Source: Rhodospirillales bacterium
GTDB lineage: Bacteria; Pseudomonadota; Alphaproteobacteria; Rhodospirillales; Thalassospiraceae
DNA: 60,481 bases
Direction: 5' to 3'
Assembly (NCBI GenBank): GCA_019634165.1
Contig: JAHQVT010000004.1
Span: 1-60,481 of the forward strand
A model generated the notes under the pieces. The model made no database searches. It was not told the DNA's origin and saw nothing but the letters and a program-made list of their open reading frames with translations. Below, in pieces: positions 37,681-50,100 of the stretch (position 1 is the stretch's first letter; each line of letters begins with the position of its first letter). Position numbers and translations under genes: made by a program.

Positions 37681-38457
37681 ATGTCATATGAAAACATCAT
37701 CGCCGAGAAAAAAGGCAATGTCGGGCTTATCACGCTCAACCGTCCCAAGGCGCTTAATGCGCTGTGTGCTGCGCTGATCAAGGATATCGGTGGGGCGCTT
37801 GATGACTTCGAATCCGATGATGATATCCGCGCGATCGTCATTACCGGGTCTGAACGCGCCTTTGCTGCGGGTGCTGACATCAAGGAAATGGCTGATTACG
37901 ACTATATGGATGTCTATAAGGGTGACTTCATCACCAAAGGCTGGACCCGTGTGGCAAGCTGCCGCAAACCAACCATTGCCGCCGTTGCTGGCTTCGCATT
38001 GGGCGGTGGCTGTGAAATGGCAATGATGTGCGACATCATGATTGCTGCTGATACCGCCAAGTTCGGACAGCCGGAAATCACCATTGGTACCATTCCCGGT
38101 GCAGGTGGCACACAGCGCCTGACCCGCGCAGTCGGCAAAGCCAAGGCGATGGAAATGTGCCTGACCGGGCGGATGATGGATGCCGAAGAAGCTGAACGTG
38201 CCGGATTGGTTGCGCGAATCGTCCCAGCCGACTCGCTGCTTGATGAAGCCATGCAATTGGCCGAAAAAATCGCCTCCTTCTCTGGTCCGGTATCAATGAA
38301 GGTAAAAGAATCGGTCAACAAGGCCTATGAAATGACCCTGACCGAAGGGTTGATGTTCGAACGCCGCGAGTTTCATTCGACCTTTGCCCTCGAAGACCGG
38401 GCAGAAGGCATGAAAGCCTTTGGGGAAAAGAGAAAAGCTGATTTCAAGCACCGCTGA
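37681..38457 (+). CDS. Enoyl-CoA hydratase
   Basis: A 258-residue crotonase-fold enzyme adding water to trans-2-enoyl-CoA in fatty-acid oxidation. The oxyanion-hole glycines are in [10 protein letters not shown] and [13 protein letters not shown], and both catalytic glutamates are present (GGCEMA and [17 protein letters not shown]). Likely short-chain. Sits between mutM and rpsT, an order shared with other alphaproteobacteria. Confidence 0.96.
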   Translation: MSYENIIAEKKGNVGLITLNRPKALNALCAALIKDIGGALDDFESDDDIRAIVITGSERAFAAGADIKEMADYDYMDVYKGDFITKGWTRVASCRKPTIAAVAGFALGGGCEMAMMCDIMIAADTAKFGQPEITIGTIPGAGGTQRLTRAVGKAKAMEMCLTGRMMDAEEAERAGLVARIVPADSLLDEAMQLAEKIASFSGPVSMKVKESVNKAYEMTLTEGLMFERREFHSTFALEDRAEGMKAFGEKRKADFKHR

Positions 38458-38568
38458 TTGCGCGGTGATCGCACCAAGTTGCCCCTTGATTCCGCGCGCG
38501 CATATCTGTGTTGCAGGTCAAAAGAGTCCTGACCCGCAGAAATAGTGGTGTTATGGCGGCATCGGGGG

Positions 38569-38597
38569 TTGACGAGGGTTTCGCTCAGCGCTATAAG
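38569..38597 (+). promoter_or_regulatory. rpsT promoter
   Basis: TTGACG and TATAAG with exactly 17 bp between them, 46 bp before the rpsT start. A close match to the vegetative sigma consensus, as expected for a ribosomal-protein gene. Confidence 0.8.
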
Positions 38598-38643
38598 CCG
38601 CGTTCCGAATTACGTAACATTTGTTTGAAGAGACAGGTTCGCA

Positions 38644-38904
38644 ATGGCTCACCATAAATCGGCCAAGAAGCGCATTCGCCGCAACGCCGCACGTGCAACC
38701 GTTAACGGTGCACGCATCGGCCGTATTCGTACCTACGTTAAGAAGGTCGAAGTTGCGCTGAACGTTGGCGACAAAGATGCTGCTCTGGCTGCGATGAAAA
38801 TCGCTGAGCCGGAAATGGCGCGCGGCGCACAGCTCGGCGTTCTGCATAAGAACACCGTTGCTCGCAAGGTTTCGCGTCTTACTGCTCGCATCAAAGCGCT
38901 TTAA
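38644..38904 (+). CDS. rpsT: 30S ribosomal protein S20
   Basis: An 86-residue basic helical protein of the 30S subunit. [15 protein letters not shown] and [19 protein letters not shown] are its signatures. Monocistronic, with its own promoter and a following terminator, upstream of dnaA as in many alphaproteobacteria. Confidence 0.98.
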   Translation: MAHHKSAKKRIRRNAARATVNGARIGRIRTYVKKVEVALNVGDKDAALAAMKIAEPEMARGAQLGVLHKNTVARKVSRLTARIKAL

Positions 38905-38930
38905 TTTATCCCTTACGGGATGGCGAGTCG

Positions 38931-38955
38931 AAGGCCGCACCTCTGGTGCGGCCTT
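38931..38955 (+). terminator. Rho-independent terminator of rpsT
   Basis: AAGGCCGCACC pairs with GGTGCGGCCTT around TCT, followed by TT. It isolates rpsT from the dnaA region. Confidence 0.88.
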
Positions 38956-39052
38956 TTCGCTGCCCGGATTTCGGAGAATCACCTTTTGTTCCTTGATTCC
39001 GCGGGTGCAAGAAACCGCAGAAAATAAGGACCGTTTTGGTGCCGAAATCCTT

Positions 39053-39067
39053 TTAACGTTCTGTTAA
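39053..39067 (+). promoter_or_regulatory. Candidate CtrA-binding site upstream of dnaA
   Basis: TTAACGTTCTGTTAA fits the full CtrA consensus TTAA-N7-TTAA. It lies about 230 bp before the dnaA start, inside a 342-bp gap (38956-39297). The gap holds no DnaA box or other gene I can support. Confidence 0.5.
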
Positions 39068-39297
39068 AGATCGCCTTGCCTGATGTGGGTCGCATCAGTA
39101 CAGTGTTTGGTCTTCGCTAGGTCGCGCAAAGCGGTCAGTGACGAAGAACCAAAAAAACAAAAGGCGCGAGTACGCTTCCAGGATTATGCGGAAGGCCAGC
39201 GTGTTGATTGCGAATGCGATCGACGCGGCTCAGTACTATTTTGTCTTTTGCAGTCTTGTTGGTGTGGAAATTGGGATAGTGGGGAAAGGTTCTTACA

Positions 39298-40848
39298 GTG
39301 CAGCACGCCTTAAGGGGAACGCAATCGGCACTCGGGCAATCCAGTGGGGGGATGTCGGGTGACCAGCAGGCAGCACTTGATGATCATGCAGTAGCAATCT
39401 GGCAGGTCGTACGCGAAAAGCTTCGCGCCGAGTTCGGCGCAACAGCGTATCGCTATTGGCTTGAGCCAGTTGCCTTGATCGGTGTTGAAGCCGGTGTGGC
39501 CCGTTTGGGTGCGCCGACTCGTGCTATGCGTGATTGGGTAACACAGCACTATCTCGACCGTATTCAGGCTTTCTGGCACGCCGAAGATGCCAATGTGCAT
39601 TTCGTCGAAATCAACATCGTTTCCATTTCAAGCGGCAATAGCCCGTCAAATGGTTCAGATGGGACGGCGTCCAATGCCCATGGAAATGCCGGGGCTTCCT
39701 CGACCTCAAGTGCGAGCAAATCCACATCGAAATCAAATCCCGCAAACGGTAACCCTGCCGGGTCGGCATCGTCACAGCCGCAGGCATCGGGGCGCACGGC
39801 CATTGCCAGCATGTCTGATGATGGCATCTCTGCTGCCCTTGATCCGCGCTATACGTTTGATAATTTCGTCATCGGCAAGCCGAACGAATTTGCCTATGCC
39901 GCAGCACGCCGCTTGGCCGAAGCCGAATCGGTGCCATTTAACCCGCTGTTCCTTTATGGCGGTGTTGGCCTTGGTAAAACCCACCTGATGCATTCGATTG
40001 CCTGGCATATTCGCCGAACCCAACCGCACCGCACGGTGATTTATCTGTCGGCTGAAAAGTTCATGTACCGTTTCATTCGTGCGCTGCGCGATAAAAATAC
40101 GGTCGATTTCAAAGACCAGTTCCGGTCTGTCGATGTGTTGATGGTCGATGATGTTCAGTTCATCTCGGGCAAAGATTCGACCCAGGAAGAATTCTTCCAC
40201 ACCTTTAATGCGCTGGTCGATCAGGGCCGTCAGATCATTGTCTCGGCCGATAAATCACCGTCCGATCTTGAAGATATCGAAGAACGCCTGCGCTCGCGTT
40301 TGGGATCAGGCCTTGTTGCTGACATCCACGCCACCACCTATGAGCTGCGTCTTGGCATTCTCGAATCCAAGGCCGAACGTCAAGGGGTTGAGCTGCCCCA
40401 GCGCGTGATGGAATTCCTTGCCCACAAAATCACGGCCAATGTCCGTGAGCTTGAAGGGGCGCTAAACCGCGTGATTGCCCATTCGCAACTGGTCGGTCGG
40501 GAAATCAGCCTTGAGATGGTTCAGGACATCTTGCATGACGTTCTGCGCGCATCCGAGCGCCGGGTATCGATCGAAGAAATTCAAAAACGCGTGGCCGAGC
40601 ATTTCAATATCAAGGTCTCGGACATGCATTCCGCCCGTCGTGCGCGTGCGGTCGCCCGTCCGCGTCAGGTGGCAATGTATCTTTCCAAGCAGCTCACCAC
40701 CCATTCCCTGCCGGAAATCGGCCGGAAATATGGTGGGCGTGACCACACAACGGTTATGCATGCTGTGCGCAAGATCGAAGAACTCCACAGTTCTGATCCG
40801 TCGCTTTCCGAAGATATCGATCTTCTGCGTCGGATGCTTGAAAGCTGA
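39298..40848 (+). CDS. dnaA: Chromosomal replication initiator DnaA
   Basis: Opens the replication origin. 516 residues. Domain I (about 25-110) is followed by an expanded Ser/Asn/Ala/Gly-rich domain II linker (about 110-170). The AAA+ domain has Walker A GGVGLGKT (221-228) and Walker B VLMVDDVQ (279-287). Domain IV has the DNA-recognition motif GGRDHTTVMHA with Asp482, His483, Thr484. The GTG at 39298 with GGGGAAAGG eight bases upstream is preferred to the ATG at 39352, whose ribosome site is too close. Followed by dnaN. Confidence 0.97.
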   Translation: MQHALRGTQSALGQSSGGMSGDQQAALDDHAVAIWQVVREKLRAEFGATAYRYWLEPVALIGVEAGVARLGAPTRAMRDWVTQHYLDRIQAFWHAEDANVHFVEINIVSISSGNSPSNGSDGTASNAHGNAGASSTSSASKSTSKSNPANGNPAGSASSQPQASGRTAIASMSDDGISAALDPRYTFDNFVIGKPNEFAYAAARRLAEAESVPFNPLFLYGGVGLGKTHLMHSIAWHIRRTQPHRTVIYLSAEKFMYRFIRALRDKNTVDFKDQFRSVDVLMVDDVQFISGKDSTQEEFFHTFNALVDQGRQIIVSADKSPSDLEDIEERLRSRLGSGLVADIHATTYELRLGILESKAERQGVELPQRVMEFLAHKITANVRELEGALNRVIAHSQLVGREISLEMVQDILHDVLRASERRVSIEEIQKRVAEHFNIKVSDMHSARRARAVARPRQVAMYLSKQLTTHSLPEIGRKYGGRDHTTVMHAVRKIEELHSSDPSLSEDIDLLRRMLES

Positions 40849-41174
40849 TCCTAAATCCCGGTGTGGCATCTGTGACACCACCGGGACTCCGGGTCTTTCC
40901 CAAGCTGGGTTCAGGATTGAAAACCGGGCGAATTTTCCCCTGATTTACATAATCAAAACTGCGAGTTACGCAGTTTGCGGCGCTTTGCGCGTTTGGGGCG
41001 TATTTCGCCGGGGCGACTCCTTTTATTTGCTTGGGTTTAAGCCGTAAAAATCCTTCGATTTCACGACATGCATGTTATAATGCGCCATCCTTGCCCTTAC
41101 GGGTAGGGTTCAGGTAAGAAAAACGATTAAAAATCAATTTGTTAAATGACTACTGACAGACGGATAGGACGGGT
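40849..41174. other. dnaA-dnaN intergenic region
   Basis: 326 bp with a CCCGGTG/CACCACCGGG hairpin just after dnaA and a good -10 box TATAAT at 41076-41081 with only a weak -35 near 41054. This is the likely dnaN promoter. No TTATCCACA-type DnaA box was seen, so it is probably not the origin. Confidence 0.55.
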
Positions 41175-42293
41175 ATGAAGCTGACCATCGAACGCGCGGC
41201 TCTGTTGAAATCGCTGACCCATGTTCAAAGTGTTGTCGAACGACGCAATACCATCCCGATTTTGTCCAATATTTTGCTGCGGGCAGAAAATGATCAGCTA
41301 TCGCTGACCGCGACGGATATGGATCTGGAAGTTGTCGAAACGACCACTGCGGAAGTCGCCGAAGCAGGTGCAACCACCACACCGGCCCATACCCTTTATG
41401 AGATCGTCCGTAAGCTGCCAGAAGGATCGCAGGTGCAAATCGCGCTTGAACCGGGTGCAGGTCGTCTGACCTTGGCAGCGGGCCGGTCCAAATTTAATCT
41501 TGCCGTTCTGCCGGTTGATGATTTCCCGGTGATGTCAGGCGGCGATCTTCCGGTCAGCTTTGGTCTTGCTGCTGCTGAATTGCGCGGCTTGATTGATCGC
41601 GCTGAATTTGCGATCTCGACCGAAGAAACCCGGTATTACCTTAATGGTATCTATTTCCACGCGACCGACGCCGAAGGCACCAAAATCCTGCGCGCAGTTG
41701 CGACCGACGGTCACCGTCTGGCCCGGGTCGAAGCACCGCTTCCAGAGGGTGCTGAAAACATGCCGGGTGTGATCGTTCCGCGCAAAACCGTTGGTGAATT
41801 GCGCAAACTGATCGAAGAAACCGGCGAAGCCGTCGATATCGCACTGTCAGATACCAAAATCCGCTTTGGCTTTGGCAAGGCAATCCTGACATCCAAGCTG
41901 ATTGACGGCACCTTCCCCGATTACGAACGGGTTATTCCATCGGGCAATGACAAAACCCTTGATATCGAATGCAAGGGCTTTGCTGATGCGGTTGATCGTG
42001 TTTCTGCGATCTCGATTGAAAAATCCCGCGCGGTGAAAGTTGTTCTGTCGGGCACGACCCTGACCCTTTCGGCATCGAGCCCGGAACACGGAACCGCGTC
42101 CGAAGAACTTGAAATTAATTACGATGCCGAAGACATCGAAATTGGCTTTAACTCGCGTTATCTGCTCGACATTGCCAAGCAGGTTAAGGGCGATACCCTT
42201 AATCTTCTGATGTCTGACGGGTCGTCGCCGACGATTCTGCGCGATACCGATGACCTGTCGGCATTGTACGTTCTGATGCCGATGCGTGTTTGA
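41175..42293 (+). CDS. dnaN: DNA polymerase III sliding clamp, beta subunit
   Basis: A 372-residue ring protein (dimer, three domains each) that tethers polymerase. MKLTIERAALLKSLTHVQSVVERRNTIPILSNIL opens domain I as in all DnaN, and the C-terminal VLMPMRV ends it. Standard length. Between dnaA and recF. Confidence 0.98.
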   Translation: MKLTIERAALLKSLTHVQSVVERRNTIPILSNILLRAENDQLSLTATDMDLEVVETTTAEVAEAGATTTPAHTLYEIVRKLPEGSQVQIALEPGAGRLTLAAGRSKFNLAVLPVDDFPVMSGGDLPVSFGLAAAELRGLIDRAEFAISTEETRYYLNGIYFHATDAEGTKILRAVATDGHRLARVEAPLPEGAENMPGVIVPRKTVGELRKLIEETGEAVDIALSDTKIRFGFGKAILTSKLIDGTFPDYERVIPSGNDKTLDIECKGFADAVDRVSAISIEKSRAVKVVLSGTTLTLSASSPEHGTASEELEINYDAEDIEIGFNSRYLLDIAKQVKGDTLNLLMSDGSSPTILRDTDDLSALYVLMPMRV

Positions 42294-42356
42294 CGGTAAG
42301 CACGATACGCTGTGGCTGTTTTTGCCAATAACCTCATGCCAAAAGACGGGGAGTCG

Positions 42357-45993
<3,637 letters not shown>

Positions 45994-46014
45994 AACGTCA
46001 TTTGAGGTGTGAAT

Positions 46015-46077
46015 TGACTCATAAAATTAGAAACGCGACACATAAATTTAGAATCTGTGACGCATAAAATTGGAAAG
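46015..46077. mobile_element. IS21-like terminal repeat array (solo end)
   Basis: Three near-identical 20-bp units start at 46015, 46036 and 46058 (about 21-22 bp apart, two helical turns): TGACTCATAAAATTAGAAAC, CGACACATAAATTTAGAATC and TGACGCATAAAATTGGAAAG. Multiple terminal repeats of this kind are how IstA transposase recognises IS21-family ends. No istA or istB is present, so this is a remnant end or deletion scar exactly at the border of the island. Confidence 0.65.
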
Positions 46078-46126
46078 GCCAGCGCAAGTTCATTGGGTTG
46101 AAATGAGTTCGCTTTGGCCTTTCTTT
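46074..46126. terminator. Hairpin, likely terminator at the island border
   Basis: AAAGGCCAGCGCAAGTTCATT (46074-46094) pairs with AAATGAGTTCGCTTTGGCCTTT (46101-46122) with few mismatches, followed by CTTTC. It could end gyrB transcription or be an internal part of the IS end. Confidence 0.6.
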
Positions 46127-46200
46127 CGCTCCGAGATTTTTGCGATGAGATCTCTGGTTCCTGATACTCTTATCAGCCCCTGTCCAAATTGAATCTGATT

Positions 46201-46503
46201 CTAGGAGCTTTCAGTGATGCTTCTTTTTAACGGAGGGAACCGCTTAAGATCTTCGAGCTCCTGCTCTCGTACCAAGTCTTCCAATGTTGGTCGTCGCGCG
46301 GTTGCGGCTTCCGTTGTTAGCCTCAAGTCGAGTATGGCTAATAATTTCTCGATCTTCCTGATTCCCAACTCGTGCAATTTTCCGTTTTCGAGAGCAACAA
46401 GGGTCGAACGGCTGACGCCAGCTTTTGCGGCAAGGTCTACTTGCCGTATTCTCTTTGCTCTTCTGTGGTTTCGGATTGTCTCGCCGATATCGTAAATATC
46501 CAT
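46201..46503 (-). CDS. XRE-family helix-turn-helix regulator (HipB-like)
   Basis: A 100-residue DNA-binding protein. Residues about 8-62 form a Cro/CI fold with RQVDLAAKAGVSRSTLVALENGK as recognition helices. The length and sequence resemble HipB-type antitoxins, but no HipA kinase follows; beyond its stop is the IS21-like end, so a partner toxin may have been lost. Its promoter has two palindromic operators, which suggests autorepression. Likely regulator of the island or an orphan antitoxin. Confidence 0.85.
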   Translation of the reverse strand: MDIYDIGETIRNHRRAKRIRQVDLAAKAGVSRSTLVALENGKLHELGIRKIEKLLAILDLRLTTEAATARRPTLEDLVREQELEDLKRFPPLKRSITESS

Positions 46504-46514
46504 TACCCGAACCG

Positions 46515-46574
46515 ATGTCTAATATTTTGGGCATTTTATCTGAAATAGCAAAAAATGTCTAATATACTGGACAT
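46515..46574 (-). promoter_or_regulatory. Promoter and twin operators of the XRE regulator
   Basis: Two 20-bp imperfect palindromes, 46515-46534 and 46555-46574, share 17 of 20 bases (ATGTCTAATAT...G(A/G)CAT) and start 40 bp apart. On the minus strand a -35-like TTAGAC (46557-46562) lies in the upstream site and a -10-like TAAAAT (46533-46538) touches the downstream site, 18 bp apart. This is a classic layout for a regulator blocking its own promoter. Confidence 0.7.
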
Positions 46575-46914
46575 AAATGGCCGGATCAAAGCCGATCGAG
46601 TGTCCGGTTTGCACCGCCTGGACACCTGCAGCACGTTCAAGCCTAGTCCATTGAGGAGTCAAGGTACGGAGCATTGTGCGTTGTTCTCGCGAGATCTGTT
46701 GTCGGCCATCAAGCAGGAGGCGGATCGCACTGTTGATCTCGAAGATCGGCTCGCCCGGGCCGCGGGTGACGGGTTTTGTTTGAATGTCTGCAATCAGTCG
46801 TCGATAGCGTTTAAGATATTGCTCATGCCATCCATGGGCCGGAAACTCCTGCAGATAGTCCTCAAACGCTGCGACGAACGCCGATAGCTCTTCAGTCCAG
46901 GTTTTGTAAGTCAT
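46519..46914 (-). CDS. Uncharacterised 131-residue protein
   Basis: Not recognised. The chain is helical and charged, with many tryptophans and arginines (TWTEELSAFVAAFEDYLQEF; HGWHEQYLKRYRRLIADI). Its last 25 or so residues are encoded by the operator and promoter of the XRE gene, so the C-terminus is probably accidental and the gene may be truncated or fused by rearrangement. It starts with an ATGAC like the large island genes and lies 193 bp after the giant gene. Confidence 0.5.
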   Translation of the reverse strand: MTYKTWTEELSAFVAAFEDYLQEFPAHGWHEQYLKRYRRLIADIQTKPVTRGPGEPIFEINSAIRLLLDGRQQISREQRTMLRTLTPQWTRLERAAGVQAVQTGHSIGFDPAIYVQYIRHFLLFQIKCPKY

Positions 46915-47107
46915 CTTGTGCCTGCTCGGTTAAGGCACCCTGCCCGCCGCTCGATCGTTATCTGGCTAGAGCGCTTTATGCAAGTCTGAAAACTTGGCTA
47001 ATTAGCGACAATATGCAATCTTTGATTGAGTGCTTTGGAGGGAGATGTTTCGTGGCAGACCAGCTTTATGAAGATGTTGTTATAGAGCTCAGTTTCAACG
47101 ATGCAGC

Positions 47108-50100
47108 CTACCACTGCACCATTGCGGCTGGGAGCACGATATTGCTCAATCTTAGAATTGGACTAGCCGTCTCCGATGTTCCACCGAAGATAGTCACTTC
47201 AAAGCGGAGGACGGCGGTCGATCCGGTCCCCCACAGATCAGGACGGTCGGTGTTGTTCAAGTTGTTTTCGTTCAGCCAACCGACGATCACACTCTCGATT
47301 TCGGTTATGTAATTTGTCGCTTGAACTGGACTTTGGAAGACCACCTGAGTCGGCAGCCGGAATGAGATCGGCAACTGAATCGGCTTAAGACCGGCGACAT
47401 TCGGATTCGATGGGAACTCGAACGAGGTCACCATCTGGAAACGCCCGGATCCCGGCACCGACGCAGAAGATGCCAGTAGGGCCTGGAAGAATGCCAGCAA
47501 ATGACTGGACAGATGGCGCGGCCCCGGCAGACCGTCATCTGTCCCCAAGCCAGCCATATTGATCTTGATGGACGTCTCGAGATAGGGCTTGACTGGTGCT
47601 TTATAGGCAACAATGGGCGTCTGATAGTGGAATGGCGACGGAAGATCGGCGTTGCGTTTTACCATAATCGTGGTGTTGCCGAATTGCCAGTCAAGGATGT
47701 TGAAGGGATTGACCGTTGTGGTCTTCGGGGAGACGCCGTACTGATAACCGACTGGTTCCACCACAAGCGTGTGTTCCCGGATTGCCCAAGCGTCTTTCGC
47801 CAGCAGCGGATTCCCGTCAGCGTCTTCAAACGTGTACGTCATTGCGTTGCCGGAAAAGTCGCTCGGCATCGACTGCGGCAAGGTCGAATAGCCGGGGATC
47901 GATATCGTCGGGAAGACACCCATTGTATTCTGTTCTCCACAAACCGAGATCTTGGCGACCCACGGATCGGTATCCGTCGGTGTCGGATTGGAGCCTGTGG
48001 TTTTCGCGCCTTCCCACAGCGTGACGGCGAGAGTGTCACTGGTCGCGGCGTTGGTTTGATTTGTCTGATTTCCGGTCGACTTGATGGACCAGGAGGAGCT
48101 GGCGACCTTCGCCACGAGCGTGGCGAAGGTCGTGAGCGCCGCGCTGACGCCAGTCGTATGGCCTGCCCGCATCAAATTGAAATCGGATCTCAGGCTCGGA
48201 TAGATTGCCTGGAATTCTATCAGCGCGTCGAGCAGATCTCCCGCCTTGCCGCTGGAGAGTTCTGTATCGATGTCGCAATGAGTCCCTGTGCTCTGGCTCG
48301 TATCGACGGAAACGAAGACCTCGTCTTGGGCCGCGTATTTGTGGCTAAAGTCGCAGTTGAGTGACCAGGATTTCGTGGACCGCAGCAATTGGTCCTGGTT
48401 CGCACTGGAAATCCCTAGATCCTCCGCATACTGTTTCGTCAGATGCGGCGAGGTGGGGAATGTCCGGAGCGGGATTGGAATGTCGACTTTTCCAACCTGG
48501 ATGTCACCGGGATCGATCACGAATCTCAGCCAAGATCCGACATTGTAGGTCTCGCCGTTGATGATGACCGTGTCGAGGCCGTGCTCAATCGCCTCCAATT
48601 GGAAATCCAACGATGCGCCATAGTATTCGTAGTCGCGGATCTGCTTGGGATACAGTCCGAACGTGATCGTAGATCCGGACGTCGAGATCGGGGCATGACC
48701 GGAAGTCAGGCTAAATTCGTTGCTAGACGTTGTTCCGGATGCGCCTGAAATCTGTGGTATGCCCTGAATGTTGACGGTACTCGCAGGGTCTGTCCCGGCA
48801 TTCTTTACATCGATCGCGACGACCGACGCCATCTTGTAGAAATTACCGAGTTGCACGAGGCATGCTTCGCGGTATTTTGCTGCCGCAACAGCAATGGCGG
48901 TGCCGCTGTCATTTGTGGGATCGTAGGACGTCCCATCTACGAGGTTGGTAACGTAGGTAAGCAAGTTGCCAATGATCTTCAGTTTCGCATTGTTGATGTC
49001 GTCAACCGCCTGCGAGTTGATTCGTGTTGCTGGAATACATAATTCAGGCGTGGCGAAGGCATCGACCGCTGCCATGAACTGTTTCATCACCGCGTCGAGA
49101 TCGACATTGGTGACCGACACGGTCTGCTTTGTTCCGTCGAGCCCAGTGTAGGTGATATTCGAGCGGGACTGCAGTTGGTTACTGAGCGGTTTGGGCGCGA
49201 AATAGGATGGCGTCGACGGTGGGAAAGAGATATCGATCCCGCCTTTACCATAGTTCACCACCCAGACTTGGTGATCTTGGGGATCCGCGCCGTGTTTGAA
49301 GAGCGGCCCTACGGCAATCAACAGTCCCTGCGCGGCATAGGCCGCTTTGAAGGCCTCAGCGAAGGGCCGCAGACTTTTCTGGGACGATGTGGTTCCGACG
49401 GCCTGCGGTGAAATTGATACGGTCGACTGCAGGACTTTCGGATCGTCCTTGAATGCCGGGTCTATGGGCCCTTGCCTCTTCAAGGTCAGGGTTACCGTCA
49501 AGGGATAGATGATTTGCGAATTGAAGTTGCCGTCGTCTGAGCTGACCGAAACGTTGATGATCTTCAGCGTCGGCGAAGCCGCACTTGTCACGATGGCCTT
49601 GTAGATGGCCTTTAGGTTGTCGAGGATATCTACGGTTCCGATATTTGAGGCATTCGCGCTGCCGCCCAGCAACGATGTGGCAATCGTCGCAACCAAGCCC
49701 GGATCGTCGATCGATTTGGCCTCCAACTGATAGATCGCCATCGCGTAGGCAGTTAGGTCGCGCGCTTTCTGGTCCGGGGTGTAGGTGCCATAATCAGGCG
49801 CAGTCCAATGGAACGCGATACCCAGTTGGGCTTGCGTTCCCGTTCCGCTGATCATGTAGTCGAGATTGAGGTAGGGAAGTTGCTTCAGGCTGAACACCGG
49901 GTCCGTGTATCGCGCGGTAAGCGATGTGCCAGAGATGGGCCCCCATTGGTTGCCGAACAGATCCGTCGGTAACAGGTCGAAATCGATTGTCTGGCCCATA
50001 AATTGATACGGGTTATTCGCGGCAGGCGGCTGCGTTTCACTGGCCTTCGTCGGCGGCGCGTACGCAGGCACTAGGGTGAAGATGTGATCGTAGACGAAAT

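Noticed and set aside
39138..39362. Small plus-strand frame before dnaA
   Set aside because: It overlaps the dnaA start in another frame and covers the dnaA promoter region; no family likeness.
47013..47312. Plus-strand frame over the end of the 2679-residue gene
   Set aside because: It lies antisense to the giant's C-terminus in a shadow frame; no independent support.
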